From Pseudomonas californiensis (lineage in GTDB: Bacteria > Pseudomonadota > Gammaproteobacteria > Pseudomonadales > Pseudomonadaceae): 64,000 nt of DNA. Shown one piece after another: positions 8,985-19,173 of this stretch. The stretch spans positions 1 to 64,000 of the forward strand of contig NZ_JAGTPK010000001.1 in the NCBI RefSeq assembly GCF_021147775.1, given 5' to 3'. The notes beneath the pieces are model-generated. The model worked only from the letters and a program-made list of their open reading frames with translations. It was not told the DNA's origin and did no database searches. Each line of letters opens with the position of its first letter. The stretch's first letter is position 1. The translations under genes were made by a program, and so were the position numbers.

Positions 8985-10358
8985 TCAGAAGAAGCTCAAG
9001 CCCACCTGAAACAGGCGCTCGACGTCGCGGATGTACTTTTTATCCACAAGAAACATGATCACGTGGTCGCCTGATTCAATCACGGTGACGTCGTGGGCGA
9101 TCAGGACCTCTTCGTCGCGGATGATGGCGCCAATCGTTGTGCCGGTTGGCAGGTTGATGTCTCTGATGGCACGACCAATCACTTTGCTGGATCTGGCGTC
9201 GCCATGCGCCACGATCTCGATGGCTTCCGCTGCGCCTCGACGCAGTGAGTGCACACTGACGATGTCGCCGCGCCGCACGTGTGCGAGCAAGGTACCGATG
9301 GTCGCCAGTTGTGGACTGACCGCCACGTCGATTTCCCCACCCTGCACCAGATCAACGTACGCGGGGTTGTTGATCAACGTCATGACCTTGCGAGCGCCCA
9401 GACGTTTGGCCAGCAACGACGACATGATGTTGGCTTCATCGTCGTTGGTCAGCGCGAGAAACAGATCCGTGTTGCCGATGTTTTCTTCGATCAACAAGTC
9501 GCGATCCGATGAACTGCCTTGCAGCACCACGGTGCTGTCGAGGTTCTCGGAGAGGTAGCGGCAGCGCGCCGGATTCATCTCGATGATCTTGACCTGGTAG
9601 CGGCTCTCGATGGCCTCGGCCAGCCGCTCGCCGATGTTGCCGCCGCCCGCGATCACGATGCGTTTATAGCTCTCGTCCAGGCGGCGCATCTCACCCATTA
9701 CCGCCCGGATATCGGCTTTGGCCGCCACGAAGAACACTTCGTCGTCGGCTTCGATCACCGTATCACCCTGGGGAATAATCGGCCGGTCGCGACGAAAGAT
9801 CGCGGCGACACGGGTTTCAACGGTGGGCATGTGGGTCTTGAGCTGGCGCAGTTGCTGACCGACCAACGGGCCGCCGTAATAGGCCCTGACCGCCACCAGT
9901 TGCGCCTTGCCGTCAGCGAAATCGATCACCTGCAAAGCGCCGGGGTATTCGATCAGACGCTTGATGTAGTGGGTAACGACCTGCTCCGGGCTGATCAGTA
10001 CATCGACCGGGATAGCGCTGTTGTCGAACAGGTCGGAGCGCGTCAGGTAGGCCGCTTCACGCACTCGCGCAATCTTGGTTGGCGTGTGGAACAGCGTGAA
10101 TGCCACCTGACAGGCGATCATGTTGGCTTCGTCGCTGCTGGTCACGGCGACCAGCATGTCCGCGTCGTCCGCGCCGGCCTGACGCAGCACGGCGGGGTAG
10201 GAGCCCTTGCCCTGCACGGTCCTGATGTCGAGACGATCACCCAGATTGCGCAGGCGGTCGCCGTCTGTGTCGACCACCGTAATGTCGTTGGCCTCACCGG
10301 CAAGGTGTTCGGCCAGCGTGCCGCCGACCTGGCCTGCACCCAGAATGATGATTTTCAA
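8985..10358 (-). CDS. trkA: Trk system potassium uptake protein TrkA
   Basis: Peripheral NAD-binding regulatory subunit of the TrkH/TrkG potassium channel. 457 residues with two tandem RCK units, each a Rossmann domain ([13 protein letters not shown] near residue 7 and [13 protein letters not shown] near 240) followed by a TrkA-C domain; size and layout are typical. The start is a TTG at 10358 with GGGAG seven bases upstream, five bases after the rsmB stop, so it belongs to the def-fmt-rsmB-trkA leftward cluster conserved in gammaproteobacteria. A perfect DnaA box lies in its 3' end. Confidence 0.97.
   Translation of the reverse strand: MKIIILGAGQVGGTLAEHLAGEANDITVVDTDGDRLRNLGDRLDIRTVQGKGSYPAVLRQAGADDADMLVAVTSSDEANMIACQVAFTLFHTPTKIARVREAAYLTRSDLFDNSAIPVDVLISPEQVVTHYIKRLIEYPGALQVIDFADGKAQLVAVRAYYGGPLVGQQLRQLKTHMPTVETRVAAIFRRDRPIIPQGDTVIEADDEVFFVAAKADIRAVMGEMRRLDESYKRIVIAGGGNIGERLAEAIESRYQVKIIEMNPARCRYLSENLDSTVVLQGSSSDRDLLIEENIGNTDLFLALTNDDEANIMSSLLAKRLGARKVMTLINNPAYVDLVQGGEIDVAVSPQLATIGTLLAHVRRGDIVSVHSLRRGAAEAIEIVAHGDARSSKVIGRAIRDINLPTGTTIGAIIRDEEVLIAHDVTVIESGDHVIMFLVDKKYIRDVERLFQVGLSFF
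9040..9048 (+). promoter_or_regulatory. Perfect DnaA box within trkA
   Basis: TTATCCACA near the 3' end of trkA. Member of the origin-side group of boxes. Confidence 0.45.
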
Positions 10359-10362
10359 CTGA

Positions 10363-11688
10363 CTACTCCCTTGCCGCCGCGATCTTGATCAGTTTGGCGT
10401 AGTAGAAACCATCATGACCGCCCTGCTGGGCCAGCAGTTGGCGACCGTGTTTTTGCTTGATCCCGGCTGGCGGCTGTCCCGACTGGCCTGCGATGTCCAG
10501 CTCGCGTGCCCCGGAGGTCCGGGCCAGAAACGCCTCGATCACCTCGGTGTTTTCTGTCGGCAACGTCGAACAGGTCGCGTACAGCAACATGCCGCCCACT
10601 TGAAGCGTAGGCCACAAGGCGTCCAGCAGCTCGCCCTGCAAGGCTGCCAGCGCCACGATGTCTTCGGGTTGGCGGGTCAGTTTGATGTCGGGATGGCGAC
10701 GAATCACGCCGGTGGCCGAGCACGGCGCGTCGAGCAGAATGCGCTGGAACGGCTGGCCGTCCCACCATTGCGCGGTTTCCCGGGCGTCGGCGGCAATCAG
10801 TTGGGCGTCCAGACCCAGGCGGTCGAGGTTTTCCCGTACTCGCACCAGGCGTTTGGCTTCCAGGTCCACGGCGACCACATCGCTCAGCTGCGGCTGTACT
10901 TCCAGCAGGTGACACGTCTTGCCGCCGGGCGCACAGCAGGCGTCGAGCACACGTTGGCCGGGCGCCAGCTCCAGCAGGTCGGCAGCCAGTTGCGCGGCTT
11001 CGTCCTGAACGCTGATCCAGCCCTCGGCAAAACCGGGCAATGTGCGCACATCACACGGCTCGGTCAGCACGATGCCGTCCTGGCTGAACGTGCACGCATT
11101 TGCGTCCAGGCCCGCCGTTTTCAGCAGTTCGAGGTATTGATCGCGGCTGTTGTGGCGACGATTGACCCGAAGGATCATAGGCGGGTGCGCGTTGTTGGCG
11201 GCGCAGACGTCTTCCCACTGCTCCGGCCACGCCGCTTTCAAGGCTTTTTGCAGCCAGCGCGGGTGAGCAGTGCGCACCACGGGGTCATGTTCCAGCTCAG
11301 TCAGCAATGCCGCGCCGTCTCGCTGGGCATTGCGTAACACGGCGTTGAGCAGGCCCTTGGCCCACGGTTTTTTCAGTTTGTCGGCGCAGCCCACGGTCTC
11401 GCCGATTGCGGCATGGGCCGGAATACGGCTGTAGAACAGTTGATACAGGCCGACCAGCAGCAATGCTTCAACGTCAGCGTCGGCCGCTTTGAACGGTTTC
11501 TGCAGCAGCTTGACGGCCAGCGCTGAAAGACGAGGCTGCCAGCGCGCCGTACCAAACGCCAAATCCTGGGTCAGGCCGCGGTCACGGGCGTCGACCTTGT
11601 CCAGTTGGGTCGGCAGTGAGCTGTTCAGCGATGCCTTGCCGCTGAGGACGGCAGCCAAGGCCTTGGCGGCGGCCAGGCGCGGGTTCAT
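10363..11688 (-). CDS. rsmB: 16S rRNA m5C967 methyltransferase
   Basis: SAM-dependent cytosine-5 methyltransferase acting on C967 of 16S rRNA. 441 residues: an N-terminal NusB-like RNA-binding domain (about 1-140), then the Rossmann methyltransferase domain with the SAM-binding [10 protein letters not shown], the conserved DAPCSATG and the catalytic [10 protein letters not shown] cysteine motif. Its ATG overlaps the fmt stop by four bases (ATGA), giving coupling to fmt. Also known as sun or fmu. Confidence 0.97.
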   Translation of the reverse strand: MNPRLAAAKALAAVLSGKASLNSSLPTQLDKVDARDRGLTQDLAFGTARWQPRLSALAVKLLQKPFKAADADVEALLLVGLYQLFYSRIPAHAAIGETVGCADKLKKPWAKGLLNAVLRNAQRDGAALLTELEHDPVVRTAHPRWLQKALKAAWPEQWEDVCAANNAHPPMILRVNRRHNSRDQYLELLKTAGLDANACTFSQDGIVLTEPCDVRTLPGFAEGWISVQDEAAQLAADLLELAPGQRVLDACCAPGGKTCHLLEVQPQLSDVVAVDLEAKRLVRVRENLDRLGLDAQLIAADARETAQWWDGQPFQRILLDAPCSATGVIRRHPDIKLTRQPEDIVALAALQGELLDALWPTLQVGGMLLYATCSTLPTENTEVIEAFLARTSGARELDIAGQSGQPPAGIKQKHGRQLLAQQGGHDGFYYAKLIKIAAARE

Positions 11689-12629
11689 TGGCCCAGTACC
11701 GTGCCGACAGCGAACTTCTCGCGGCGGCTGTTGAACAGGTCAGCGAAGCTCAACGGTTTGCCGCCGGGCAATTGCAGGCGGGTCAGACGCAGGGCGTGCT
11801 CGCCACACGCGACGATCAGCCCGTCCTTGTTGGCGCTCAAAATGGTCCCCGGCACGCCCTGCCCTTCAGCCAGGTCAGCGGCCAGTAATTTCAGGGTTTC
11901 TTCGTTCAGCGTGCTGTGGCAGATCGGCCACGGATTGAAGGCGCGTATCAGGCGCTCCAGTTCAACGGCCGGGCGAGCCCAGTCGATGCGCGCCTCGTCC
12001 TTGTTCAATTTGTGTGCGTAGTTGGCCAGGCTGTCGTCCTGCACTTCGCCGACCAACGAGCCGTCTGCCAAGCCGGTAATCGCCTGCAGTACGGCCGGTG
12101 GGCCCAGCTCCGCCAAGCGATCGTGCAGCGTGCCGCCGGTGTCCTGGGCGCTGATCGGGGTCACGGCCTTGAGCAGCATGGGGCCGGTGTCGAGGCCCGC
12201 CTCCATGCGCATCACGGTCACGCCACTTTCAGCATCGCCCGCTTGCACAGCCCGTTGGATGGGCGCCGCACCGCGCCAGCGAGGCAGCAGCGAAGCATGG
12301 CTGTTGATGCAGCCCAGACGCGGGATATCCAGCACCACTTGCGGCAGGATCAGGCCGTAGGCAACCACCACCATCAGGCCGGGCTTGAGCGCCGCCAGCT
12401 CGGCCTGGGCGGCAGGGTCGCGCAGGGTCGGCGGTTGCATGACAGGCACATCATGTTGCAGCGCCAGTTGCTTGACCGGGCTTGGCATCAGCTTTTGTCC
12501 ACGACCGGCCGGGCGATCAGGCTGGGTGTAAACGGCGATGATCTGGTGAGGGCTGTCGAGCAGGGCCTTGAGGTGTTCGGCGGCGAATTCCGGGGTGCCG
12601 GCGAAAACGATGCGCAGTGGCTCAGTCAT
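11685..12629 (-). CDS. fmt: Methionyl-tRNA formyltransferase
   Basis: Formylates initiator Met-tRNA using 10-formyltetrahydrofolate. 314 residues from the ATG at 12629 ([17 protein letters not shown]); the frame is open further upstream but that part crosses the hairpin at 12652-12676 and lacks family similarity. The signature [11 protein letters not shown] block and the C-terminal OB-type tRNA-binding domain are present. Lies 61 bases after def, the enzyme that later removes the formyl group, and overlaps rsmB. Confidence 0.97.
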   Translation of the reverse strand: MTEPLRIVFAGTPEFAAEHLKALLDSPHQIIAVYTQPDRPAGRGQKLMPSPVKQLALQHDVPVMQPPTLRDPAAQAELAALKPGLMVVVAYGLILPQVVLDIPRLGCINSHASLLPRWRGAAPIQRAVQAGDAESGVTVMRMEAGLDTGPMLLKAVTPISAQDTGGTLHDRLAELGPPAVLQAITGLADGSLVGEVQDDSLANYAHKLNKDEARIDWARPAVELERLIRAFNPWPICHSTLNEETLKLLAADLAEGQGVPGTILSANKDGLIVACGEHALRLTRLQLPGGKPLSFADLFNSRREKFAVGTVLGQ

Positions 12630-12651
12630 GGACTTCTCGTTCTGAAAAAAG

Positions 12652-12676
12652 AAAAAGGCCTTCGACAGGCCTTTTT
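12652..12676 (-). terminator. Intra-operon hairpin terminator between def and fmt
   Basis: AAAAAGGCC, a seven-base loop and GGCCTTTTT form a symmetric stem ending in a T-run on either strand. It lies between the def stop (12691) and the fmt start (12629), so it could reduce read-through from def into fmt, or mark an additional promoter for fmt-rsmB-trkA. Confidence 0.65.
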
Positions 12677-12690
12677 GGGGTGACGACGGA

Positions 12691-13197
12691 TCAGGCGTTG
12701 AGCTTGTGCTGTTTTTCCAGCTTCTTCTTGATCCGGTCACGCTTGAGATTGGAGAGATAATCGACGAACAGTTTGCCGTTCAGGTGATCGCACTCGTGTT
12801 GAATGCAGATCGCCAGCAAGCCTTCGGCTACCAGTTCGTAAGGCTGGCCATCACGGCCCAGCGCCTTGACGCGGACTTTCTGCGGCCGGTCGACGTTCTC
12901 GTAGAAACCGGGCACCGACAGGCAACCTTCCTGATACTGATCCATTTCGTCGGTCAGCATTTCGATCTCGGGGTTGATGAAGACGCGCGGCTCGGAGCGA
13001 TCTTCGCTCAGGTCCATCACGACGACCCGCTTGTGGACGTTGATCTGCGTTGCGGCCAGACCGATACCAGGCGCTTCGTACATGGTTTCAAACATGTCGT
13101 CGACCAACTGGCGAATGCCGTCGTCTACTATCGCCACAGGTTTGGCGATGGTGCGCAGGCGCGAATCGGGAAATTCGAGGATGTTTAAAATAGCCAT
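12691..13197 (-). CDS. def: Peptide deformylase
   Basis: Removes the N-formyl group from nascent proteins; Fe(II)/Zn metalloenzyme. 168 residues, the standard length for type I PDF, with all three motifs: [16 protein letters not shown] (metal-ligand Cys) and HECDHLNG (metal-ligand His pair and catalytic Glu). First gene of the leftward def-fmt-rsmB-trkA cluster, divergent from the LysM protein gene with a 124-base gap. Confidence 0.98.
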   Translation of the reverse strand: MAILNILEFPDSRLRTIAKPVAIVDDGIRQLVDDMFETMYEAPGIGLAATQINVHKRVVVMDLSEDRSEPRVFINPEIEMLTDEMDQYQEGCLSVPGFYENVDRPQKVRVKALGRDGQPYELVAEGLLAICIQHECDHLNGKLFVDYLSNLKRDRIKKKLEKQHKLNA

Positions 13198-13321
13198 ATA
13201 CGTAAGAGCTGCACTGTTAGGGTAAAGTCAATGTCGGGCGCCAGGCTCGGGATTTCAAGGCGGCAACCCATGATGGGACTCTATTGTTCACGCGAGGCAA
13301 CATGATAAAGGGATTCACCGC

Positions 13322-14347
13322 ATGAGGAAATCACTACTCGCCCTGCTGCTGTTGACCGCCAGCGGTCTTGTCCAGGCGCAAGTGCAGCTCAGGGAAGGCC
13401 ATCCGCAGAATTACACCGTTGTTCCGGGTGACACACTCTGGGACATTTCCGGTAAGTTTTTGCGCGAACCCTGGCAGTGGCGAGAGATCTGGCGGGCCAA
13501 TCCCCAGGTGCACGACCCTGATCTGATCTACCCCGGTGACACTCTCTCACTGACGTATGTCGACGGCCAGCCGCGTGTGATGGTCAACCGTGGCGAATCC
13601 CGAGGCACCATCAAATTGTCACCGCGTGTGCGCAGCACGCCGGTGGTTGAGGCTATCCCGAGCATCCCGCTGGGTGCCATCAATGCCTTTCTGATCAGCA
13701 ACCGTATCGTCGACAGCGCCGAAGCGTTTGAACAAGCGCCCTATATCGTGGCAGGTAACGCCGAGCGGGTGCTCAGTGGCAGCGGTGATCGTGTCTATTC
13801 GCGTGGCACGCTGGACGCGGCGCACTCGGTGTACGGCATCTTCCGTCAGGGCAAGACCTATATCGACCCTGATACCGAGGAAGTGCTGGGCATCAACGCC
13901 GACGATATTGGCAGTGCGGAGGTGGTCGCCACTGAAGGCGACGTATCGACGCTGACGCTTCAACGCTCCACGCAGGAAGTTCGTCTGGGTGACCGGCTGT
14001 TTGCCAGCGAAGAGCGTGCAATCACTTCGACGTTCATGCCCAGCGCGCCACAATCGCCGGTCGAAGGGCTGATTCTTGACGTACCGCGTGGCGTTACCCA
14101 AGTCGGCGTGTATGACGTGGTCACGCTGAACAAAGGCAGGCGCGACGGTCTGGTCGAAGGCAACGTGCTGGCCATCTACAAGACGGGTGAGCGGGTGCGT
14201 GACCGGGTGACCGGTGAGCAGGTAAAAATCCCGGACGAACGGTCTGGTCTGCTGATGGTTTTCCGCACTTACGACAAGCTCAGTTACGCCTTGGTGCTGC
14301 ACGCGAACCGATCTTTGGCCATTATGGACAAGGTCCGTAACCCCTAG
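13322..14347 (+). CDS. LysM domain-containing exported protein
   Basis: 341 residues with a clear signal peptide (about 1-20, MRKSLLALLLLTASGLVQAQ) and one LysM peptidoglycan-binding domain at about 31-78 (NYTVVPGDTLWDI...YPGDTLSL). The rest has no motif I recognise. A gene like this sits between def and dprA throughout Pseudomonas, often annotated as a LysM peptidoglycan-binding protein. Role probably structural or regulatory at the cell wall; function unknown. AAGGGA lies eight bases before the ATG. Confidence 0.85.
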   Translation: MRKSLLALLLLTASGLVQAQVQLREGHPQNYTVVPGDTLWDISGKFLREPWQWREIWRANPQVHDPDLIYPGDTLSLTYVDGQPRVMVNRGESRGTIKLSPRVRSTPVVEAIPSIPLGAINAFLISNRIVDSAEAFEQAPYIVAGNAERVLSGSGDRVYSRGTLDAAHSVYGIFRQGKTYIDPDTEEVLGINADDIGSAEVVATEGDVSTLTLQRSTQEVRLGDRLFASEERAITSTFMPSAPQSPVEGLILDVPRGVTQVGVYDVVTLNKGRRDGLVEGNVLAIYKTGERVRDRVTGEQVKIPDERSGLLMVFRTYDKLSYALVLHANRSLAIMDKVRNP

Positions 14348-14416
14348 CGCCATGTTTCAGTTTTGATACGGATTTCCTGACTGTTTCATTCACTTATCAA
14401 ATTGTTGTCAACAGAG

Positions 14417-14425
14417 TTATCCACA
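14417..14425 (+). promoter_or_regulatory. Perfect DnaA box upstream of dprA
   Basis: TTATCCACA 45 bases before the dprA start codon, in the gap after the LysM gene. Here it is intergenic and could influence dprA expression as well as titrate DnaA. Confidence 0.5.
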
Positions 14426-14470
14426 GGTTTGCGCACCGTCCGAGGTGCGCCATGGATCAGGGACGATCTT

Positions 14471-15589
14471 ATGCCGCTGTTTGAAAAAGCTGTTCCGTCA
14501 CCGTCGGAACTGGAAGCACGTCTTCGTCTGCATCGTTTGCCAGAGATTGGATCGAAGCGCTTTTCCAGGCTTATCGATGCGTTCGGTTGTGCCTCGGCGG
14601 CGCTGTCTGCGCCAGCCAGTGCATGGCGTTCACTGGGCATGCCGACGGCTGCTGCCGAGGCCCGGCGTGAGCCTTCGGTACGCGACGGTGCCAGTGCTGC
14701 ATTGGCATGGCTTGAGCGTCCGGGCCAGCATTTGCTGATGTGGGACGATCCTTGCTACCCGGCGCTGCTCGCCCAGATTGCCGATCCCCCGCCGCTGCTG
14801 TTCATCGCAGGCGACCCCTCGATTCTCGAGCGGCCGCAGTTGGGAATGGTCGGCAGCCGTCGCGCATCGAAACCCGGAATGGACACCGCTGCTGCGTTCG
14901 CGAGAAGCCTTGCCGGTGCCGGTTTTGTGATCACCAGCGGTCTGGCCCGCGGGATTGACGGCGCTGCGCATCAGGGCGCGCTGGCCGTCGGCGGGCTCAC
15001 AATCGGCGTGCTCGGCACAGGGCTCGAAAAACTTTATCCACAGCAGCATCGGGCGCTCGCCGCACAGATGGCGGCGCAGGGCGGCGCGGTGATTTCCGAG
15101 TTCCCGCTCGACGCCGGCCCGCATGCCAGCAACTTTCCTCGACGCAATCGGATCATCAGTGGAATGTCGCTTGGGGTGCTGGTTGTCGAAGCCAGCGTGG
15201 CCAGCGGCTCGCTGATCACGGCACGGCTGGCAGCCGAACACGGCCGCGAAGTGTATGCAATTCCCGGTTCGATCCACCACCCTGGTGCACGCGGCTGTCA
15301 CCAGTTGATTCGTGACGGCGCGATACTGGTCGAGACGGTCGACCATATCCTCGAAGCCCTGCAGCATTGGCATCGGGTGGCGCCTGCAACTGAACCTGAT
15401 GCCGAGCAACGTCCTGCCGCTTGCGATAACCCTTTGTTGGCGCTGTTGCATGCTGCGCCGCACACCAGCGAAGCTTTGTCGAATTCCATGGGCTGGCCGT
15501 TGCCCAAGGTACTGGCAGCATTGACGGAGCTTGAGCTCGATGGGCGGATAAGCAGTGAAGCGGGACGATGGTTCGCCAGCGCGCCGTGA
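14471..15589 (+). CDS. dprA: DNA-processing protein DprA (Smf)
   Basis: Protects incoming single-stranded DNA and loads RecA during transformation; also present in species not known to be competent. From the ATG at 14471 it has 372 residues: N-terminal SAM-like helices, the Rossmann-like DprA domain (GMVGSRRASKPG...ITSGLARGIDGAAH...GTGLEKLYP...SEFPLDAGPHASNFPRRNRIISG) and a C-terminal winged-helix domain. The frame stays open upstream to 14402, but the earlier part overlaps the DnaA box and has no family similarity, so the exact start is uncertain. Followed after 37 bases by tsaC. Confidence 0.93.
   Translation: MPLFEKAVPSPSELEARLRLHRLPEIGSKRFSRLIDAFGCASAALSAPASAWRSLGMPTAAAEARREPSVRDGASAALAWLERPGQHLLMWDDPCYPALLAQIADPPPLLFIAGDPSILERPQLGMVGSRRASKPGMDTAAAFARSLAGAGFVITSGLARGIDGAAHQGALAVGGLTIGVLGTGLEKLYPQQHRALAAQMAAQGGAVISEFPLDAGPHASNFPRRNRIISGMSLGVLVVEASVASGSLITARLAAEHGREVYAIPGSIHHPGARGCHQLIRDGAILVETVDHILEALQHWHRVAPATEPDAEQRPAACDNPLLALLHAAPHTSEALSNSMGWPLPKVLAALTELELDGRISSEAGRWFASAP
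15034..15042 (+). promoter_or_regulatory. Perfect DnaA box within dprA
   Basis: TTATCCACA inside the dprA coding region, the sixth and last perfect box seen in the window. Confidence 0.4.
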
Positions 15590-15626
15590 GGTTAAACTGC
15601 CCGCCATGATTTAGCGGAGAGAAAGA

Positions 15627-16184
15627 ATGGTCAGCAGTTGGCGTGTGCAGCAAGTCGCTCGGGATATCCGGGCCGGAGCGGTTATTGCCTACCCGACCGA
15701 GGCAGTTTGGGGGCTGGGTTGCGACCCGTGGGACGAAGAGGCGGTTTACCGCTTGTTGGCGATCAAGTCCCGGCCTGTGGAAAAAGGGCTGATCATGATC
15801 GCTGACAACATTCGTCAGTTCGACTTCCTGTTCGAGGACTTTCCCGAGCTGTGGCTCGATCGTATGGCCAGCACCTGGCCCGGGCCGAACACTTGGCTGG
15901 TGCCGCACCAGAACCTGCTGCCCGAGTGGATAACCGGGATTCACGAAACCGTTGCGCTGCGCGTGACTGATCACCCGACCGTGCGTGAGCTGTGCGCATT
16001 GGTAGGACCGCTGATTTCGACCTCTGCCAACCCGGCAGGTCGCCCTGCTGCCAAGTCACGATTGCGTGTTGAGCAGTATTTCCGTGGTCAGATCGACACC
16101 GTTCTGTGTGGCGCGCTGGGTGGTCGTCGAAACCCGAGCGTGATTCGTGACATCGCCACCGGGCAGGTGGTACGTCCCGGCTAG
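15627..16184 (+). CDS. tsaC: L-threonylcarbamoyladenylate synthase TsaC (YrdC/RimN)
   Basis: Makes threonylcarbamoyl-AMP from threonine, bicarbonate and ATP, first step of the t6A37 tRNA modification. 185 residues, the short TsaC form with a single YrdC domain: [18 protein letters not shown], the [10 protein letters not shown] segment and the [14 protein letters not shown] block line the active site. GGAGAGAAAG lies before the ATG. Co-oriented with dprA, as in many gammaproteobacteria. Confidence 0.95.
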   Translation: MVSSWRVQQVARDIRAGAVIAYPTEAVWGLGCDPWDEEAVYRLLAIKSRPVEKGLIMIADNIRQFDFLFEDFPELWLDRMASTWPGPNTWLVPHQNLLPEWITGIHETVALRVTDHPTVRELCALVGPLISTSANPAGRPAAKSRLRVEQYFRGQIDTVLCGALGGRRNPSVIRDIATGQVVRPG

Positions 16185-16216
16185 TGCCGGGACGCGTTGC
16201 GTTGCGTTGTACTGCC

Positions 16217-17194
16217 TCAGGGAATCAGAATCGTCGAGCCCGTGGTGCGGCGGGCCGACAGTTCGATGTGTGCCTTGGCAGCGTCCTCGAGCGCATATTG
16301 CTGAATGTTGTCGACCTTGAGCTTGCCGCTGGCAAGCATGTCGAACAGCTCGTCCGCCATGGTTTGCAGGTTTTGCGCACTGTTGGCGTAGCTGCCCAGT
16401 GTCGGGCGAGTGACGTACAGCGAACCCTTCTGCGCCAGTATCCCCAGATTGACCCCGGCCACTGGCCCGGACGCATTGCCGAAACTCACCATCAGACCGC
16501 GCGGTGCGACGCAATCGAGTGATGTCAGCCATGTGTCCTGGCCCACACCGTCGTACACCACCGCGCATTTTTTGCCTTCGGTCAGTTCCAGCACGCGCTT
16601 GGCCACGTCTTCATGGCTGTAATCGATGGTTTCCCATGCGCCGAGTGCTTTGGCATGCGCCGCCTTTTCAGGCGAGCTGACCGTGCCGATCAGTTTTGCA
16701 CCCAGCGCTTTGGCCCATTGGCACGCCAGCGAGCCCACACCGCCTGCGGCGGCATGAAACAGAATGATCTCGCCCGGTTTGACCTGATAAGTCTGACGCA
16801 GCAGGTACTGAACCGTCAGGCCCTTGAGCAGCACGGCCGCAGCCTTTTCAAAGCTGACCGAGTCGGCGAGCTTGACCAGATTGGCCTCCGGCAATGTGTG
16901 CAGATCGCTGTAAGCGCCCAGCGGCCCGGTCGCATAGGCCACGCGATCACCGGCTTTGACGCGCGTCACTTCGGCGCCGACTGCTTCGACAACGCCTGCC
17001 CCTTCTGTACCAAGCCCGGACGGGAATGCGGGCGCCGGGTACAGCCCGCTGCGGTAATAGGTGTCGATGAAATTCAGGCCGATGGCCTTGTTGCGCACCA
17101 CAACCTCTTGCGGACCGGGCGCTGCTGACTCGAAGTCGGCATATTCAAGAACGTCGGGTCCTCCGACCGTGTTGAACTGGATACGCTTTGCCAT
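16217..17194 (-). CDS. qor: NADPH:quinone reductase, zinc-independent MDR family
   Basis: 325 residues of the medium-chain dehydrogenase/reductase superfamily; an N-terminal GroES-like domain and a Rossmann domain with the nucleotide-binding segment HAAAGGVGSLACQWAK and YDGVGQDTW. Structural zinc cysteines are absent, as in quinone oxidoreductase (crystallin zeta) proteins. It probably reduces quinones with NADPH. Divergent from hemF across a 168-base gap; this qor-hemF-aroE order is the same as I recall for P. aeruginosa. Confidence 0.92.
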   Translation of the reverse strand: MAKRIQFNTVGGPDVLEYADFESAAPGPQEVVVRNKAIGLNFIDTYYRSGLYPAPAFPSGLGTEGAGVVEAVGAEVTRVKAGDRVAYATGPLGAYSDLHTLPEANLVKLADSVSFEKAAAVLLKGLTVQYLLRQTYQVKPGEIILFHAAAGGVGSLACQWAKALGAKLIGTVSSPEKAAHAKALGAWETIDYSHEDVAKRVLELTEGKKCAVVYDGVGQDTWLTSLDCVAPRGLMVSFGNASGPVAGVNLGILAQKGSLYVTRPTLGSYANSAQNLQTMADELFDMLASGKLKVDNIQQYALEDAAKAHIELSARRTTGSTILIP

Positions 17195-17353
17195 GTGCTC
17201 TCTCCATGAATGTCGAAACGGATTGCAAAGAGCTATCGGACTCCTTCATCCGGGCTTCGTCAACTGCCAGTGCTGTCTGCCAATGGTATGCTACGCGCCA
17301 GTTTGCCTGCGGCCCTTTTGTTCCGGGGCCCAGCCGTTTGAAGTCAGCCGTAA

Positions 17354-18277
<924 letters not shown>

Positions 18278-18340
18278 AGCAGCATTCGGCGGCGTTTGCT
18301 TGCCGCCGTTGCTGTGCACATGAACACAATAGGAACCCAC

Positions 18341-19165
18341 ATGGACCAGTACGTCGTCTTCGGCAATCCCATCGGCCATAGCAAGTCGCCGCTGATTCAC
18401 AGCCTGTTTGCCGAGCAGACCGGGCAGGCACTGGCGTACCGGACCTCGCTTGCGCCGCTGGACGATTTCACTGCGTTTGCGCGGGCGTTTTTTCAGACCG
18501 GTCGGGGCGCCAACGTCACTGTGCCGTTCAAGGAAGAGGCGTTTCGCCTGGCTGACAGCCTGACCAAACGCGCTCAGCGTGCAGGCGCCGTCAATACGCT
18601 GCACACGCTGGATGACGGCACGCTGTTGGGCGATAACACGGACGGTGCCGGACTGGTGCGCGACCTGACGGTCAACTGCGGGATGAGCCTGCACGGTCAA
18701 CGCATTCTGTTGCTGGGCGCCGGTGGCGCGGTGCGTGGTGCGCTGAAACCGTTGTTGGCGGAGAAACCTTTGGCGGTGGTGATTGCCAACCGCACGATTG
18801 AAAAAGCAGAAACGCTGGTTCAGGAGTTCACGGATCTGGGGCCTGTATTTGCCAGCGGCTTTGACTGGCTCGAAGAACCGGTGGACCTGATTATCAACGC
18901 TACGTCTGCAAGCCTTGCAGGTGAATTACCGCCTATCGCGCCCAGCCTGATTCAACCCGGCGCGACCTTTTGCTACGACATGATGTACAGCAAGGAGCCC
19001 ACCGCTTTTTGTCGCTGGGCCACTGAGCACTGTGCGGGTCGTTCGGTCGACGGGCTCGGCATGCTGGTCGAGCAGGCGGCCGAAGCGTTCCTGTTGTGGC
19101 GCGGTGTTCGGCCGGATTCAGCGCCGGTACTGGCTGAGTTGCGCAGGCAACTGGCGGCCGGCTGA
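18341..19165 (+). CDS. aroE: Shikimate 5-dehydrogenase
   Basis: NADPH-dependent reduction of 3-dehydroshikimate in the aromatic amino acid pathway. From the ATG at 18341 (AGGAA eight bases upstream) it has 274 residues: shikimate-binding [10 protein letters not shown] (13-14 residues from the start region), catalytic Lys in [14 protein letters not shown]-binding [14 protein letters not shown] and the NRT phosphate-binding motif. The frame is open to 18296 upstream but that region is the hemF-aroE spacer. Confidence 0.97.
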   Translation: MDQYVVFGNPIGHSKSPLIHSLFAEQTGQALAYRTSLAPLDDFTAFARAFFQTGRGANVTVPFKEEAFRLADSLTKRAQRAGAVNTLHTLDDGTLLGDNTDGAGLVRDLTVNCGMSLHGQRILLLGAGGAVRGALKPLLAEKPLAVVIANRTIEKAETLVQEFTDLGPVFASGFDWLEEPVDLIINATSASLAGELPPIAPSLIQPGATFCYDMMYSKEPTAFCRWATEHCAGRSVDGLGMLVEQAAEAFLLWRGVRPDSAPVLAELRRQLAAG

Positions 19166-19173
19166 TCTGCTTT

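Noticed and set aside
15216..15974. 252-residue minus-strand open frame across dprA and tsaC
   Set aside because: Antisense to two well-supported genes, spans their junction, and shows no protein family features.
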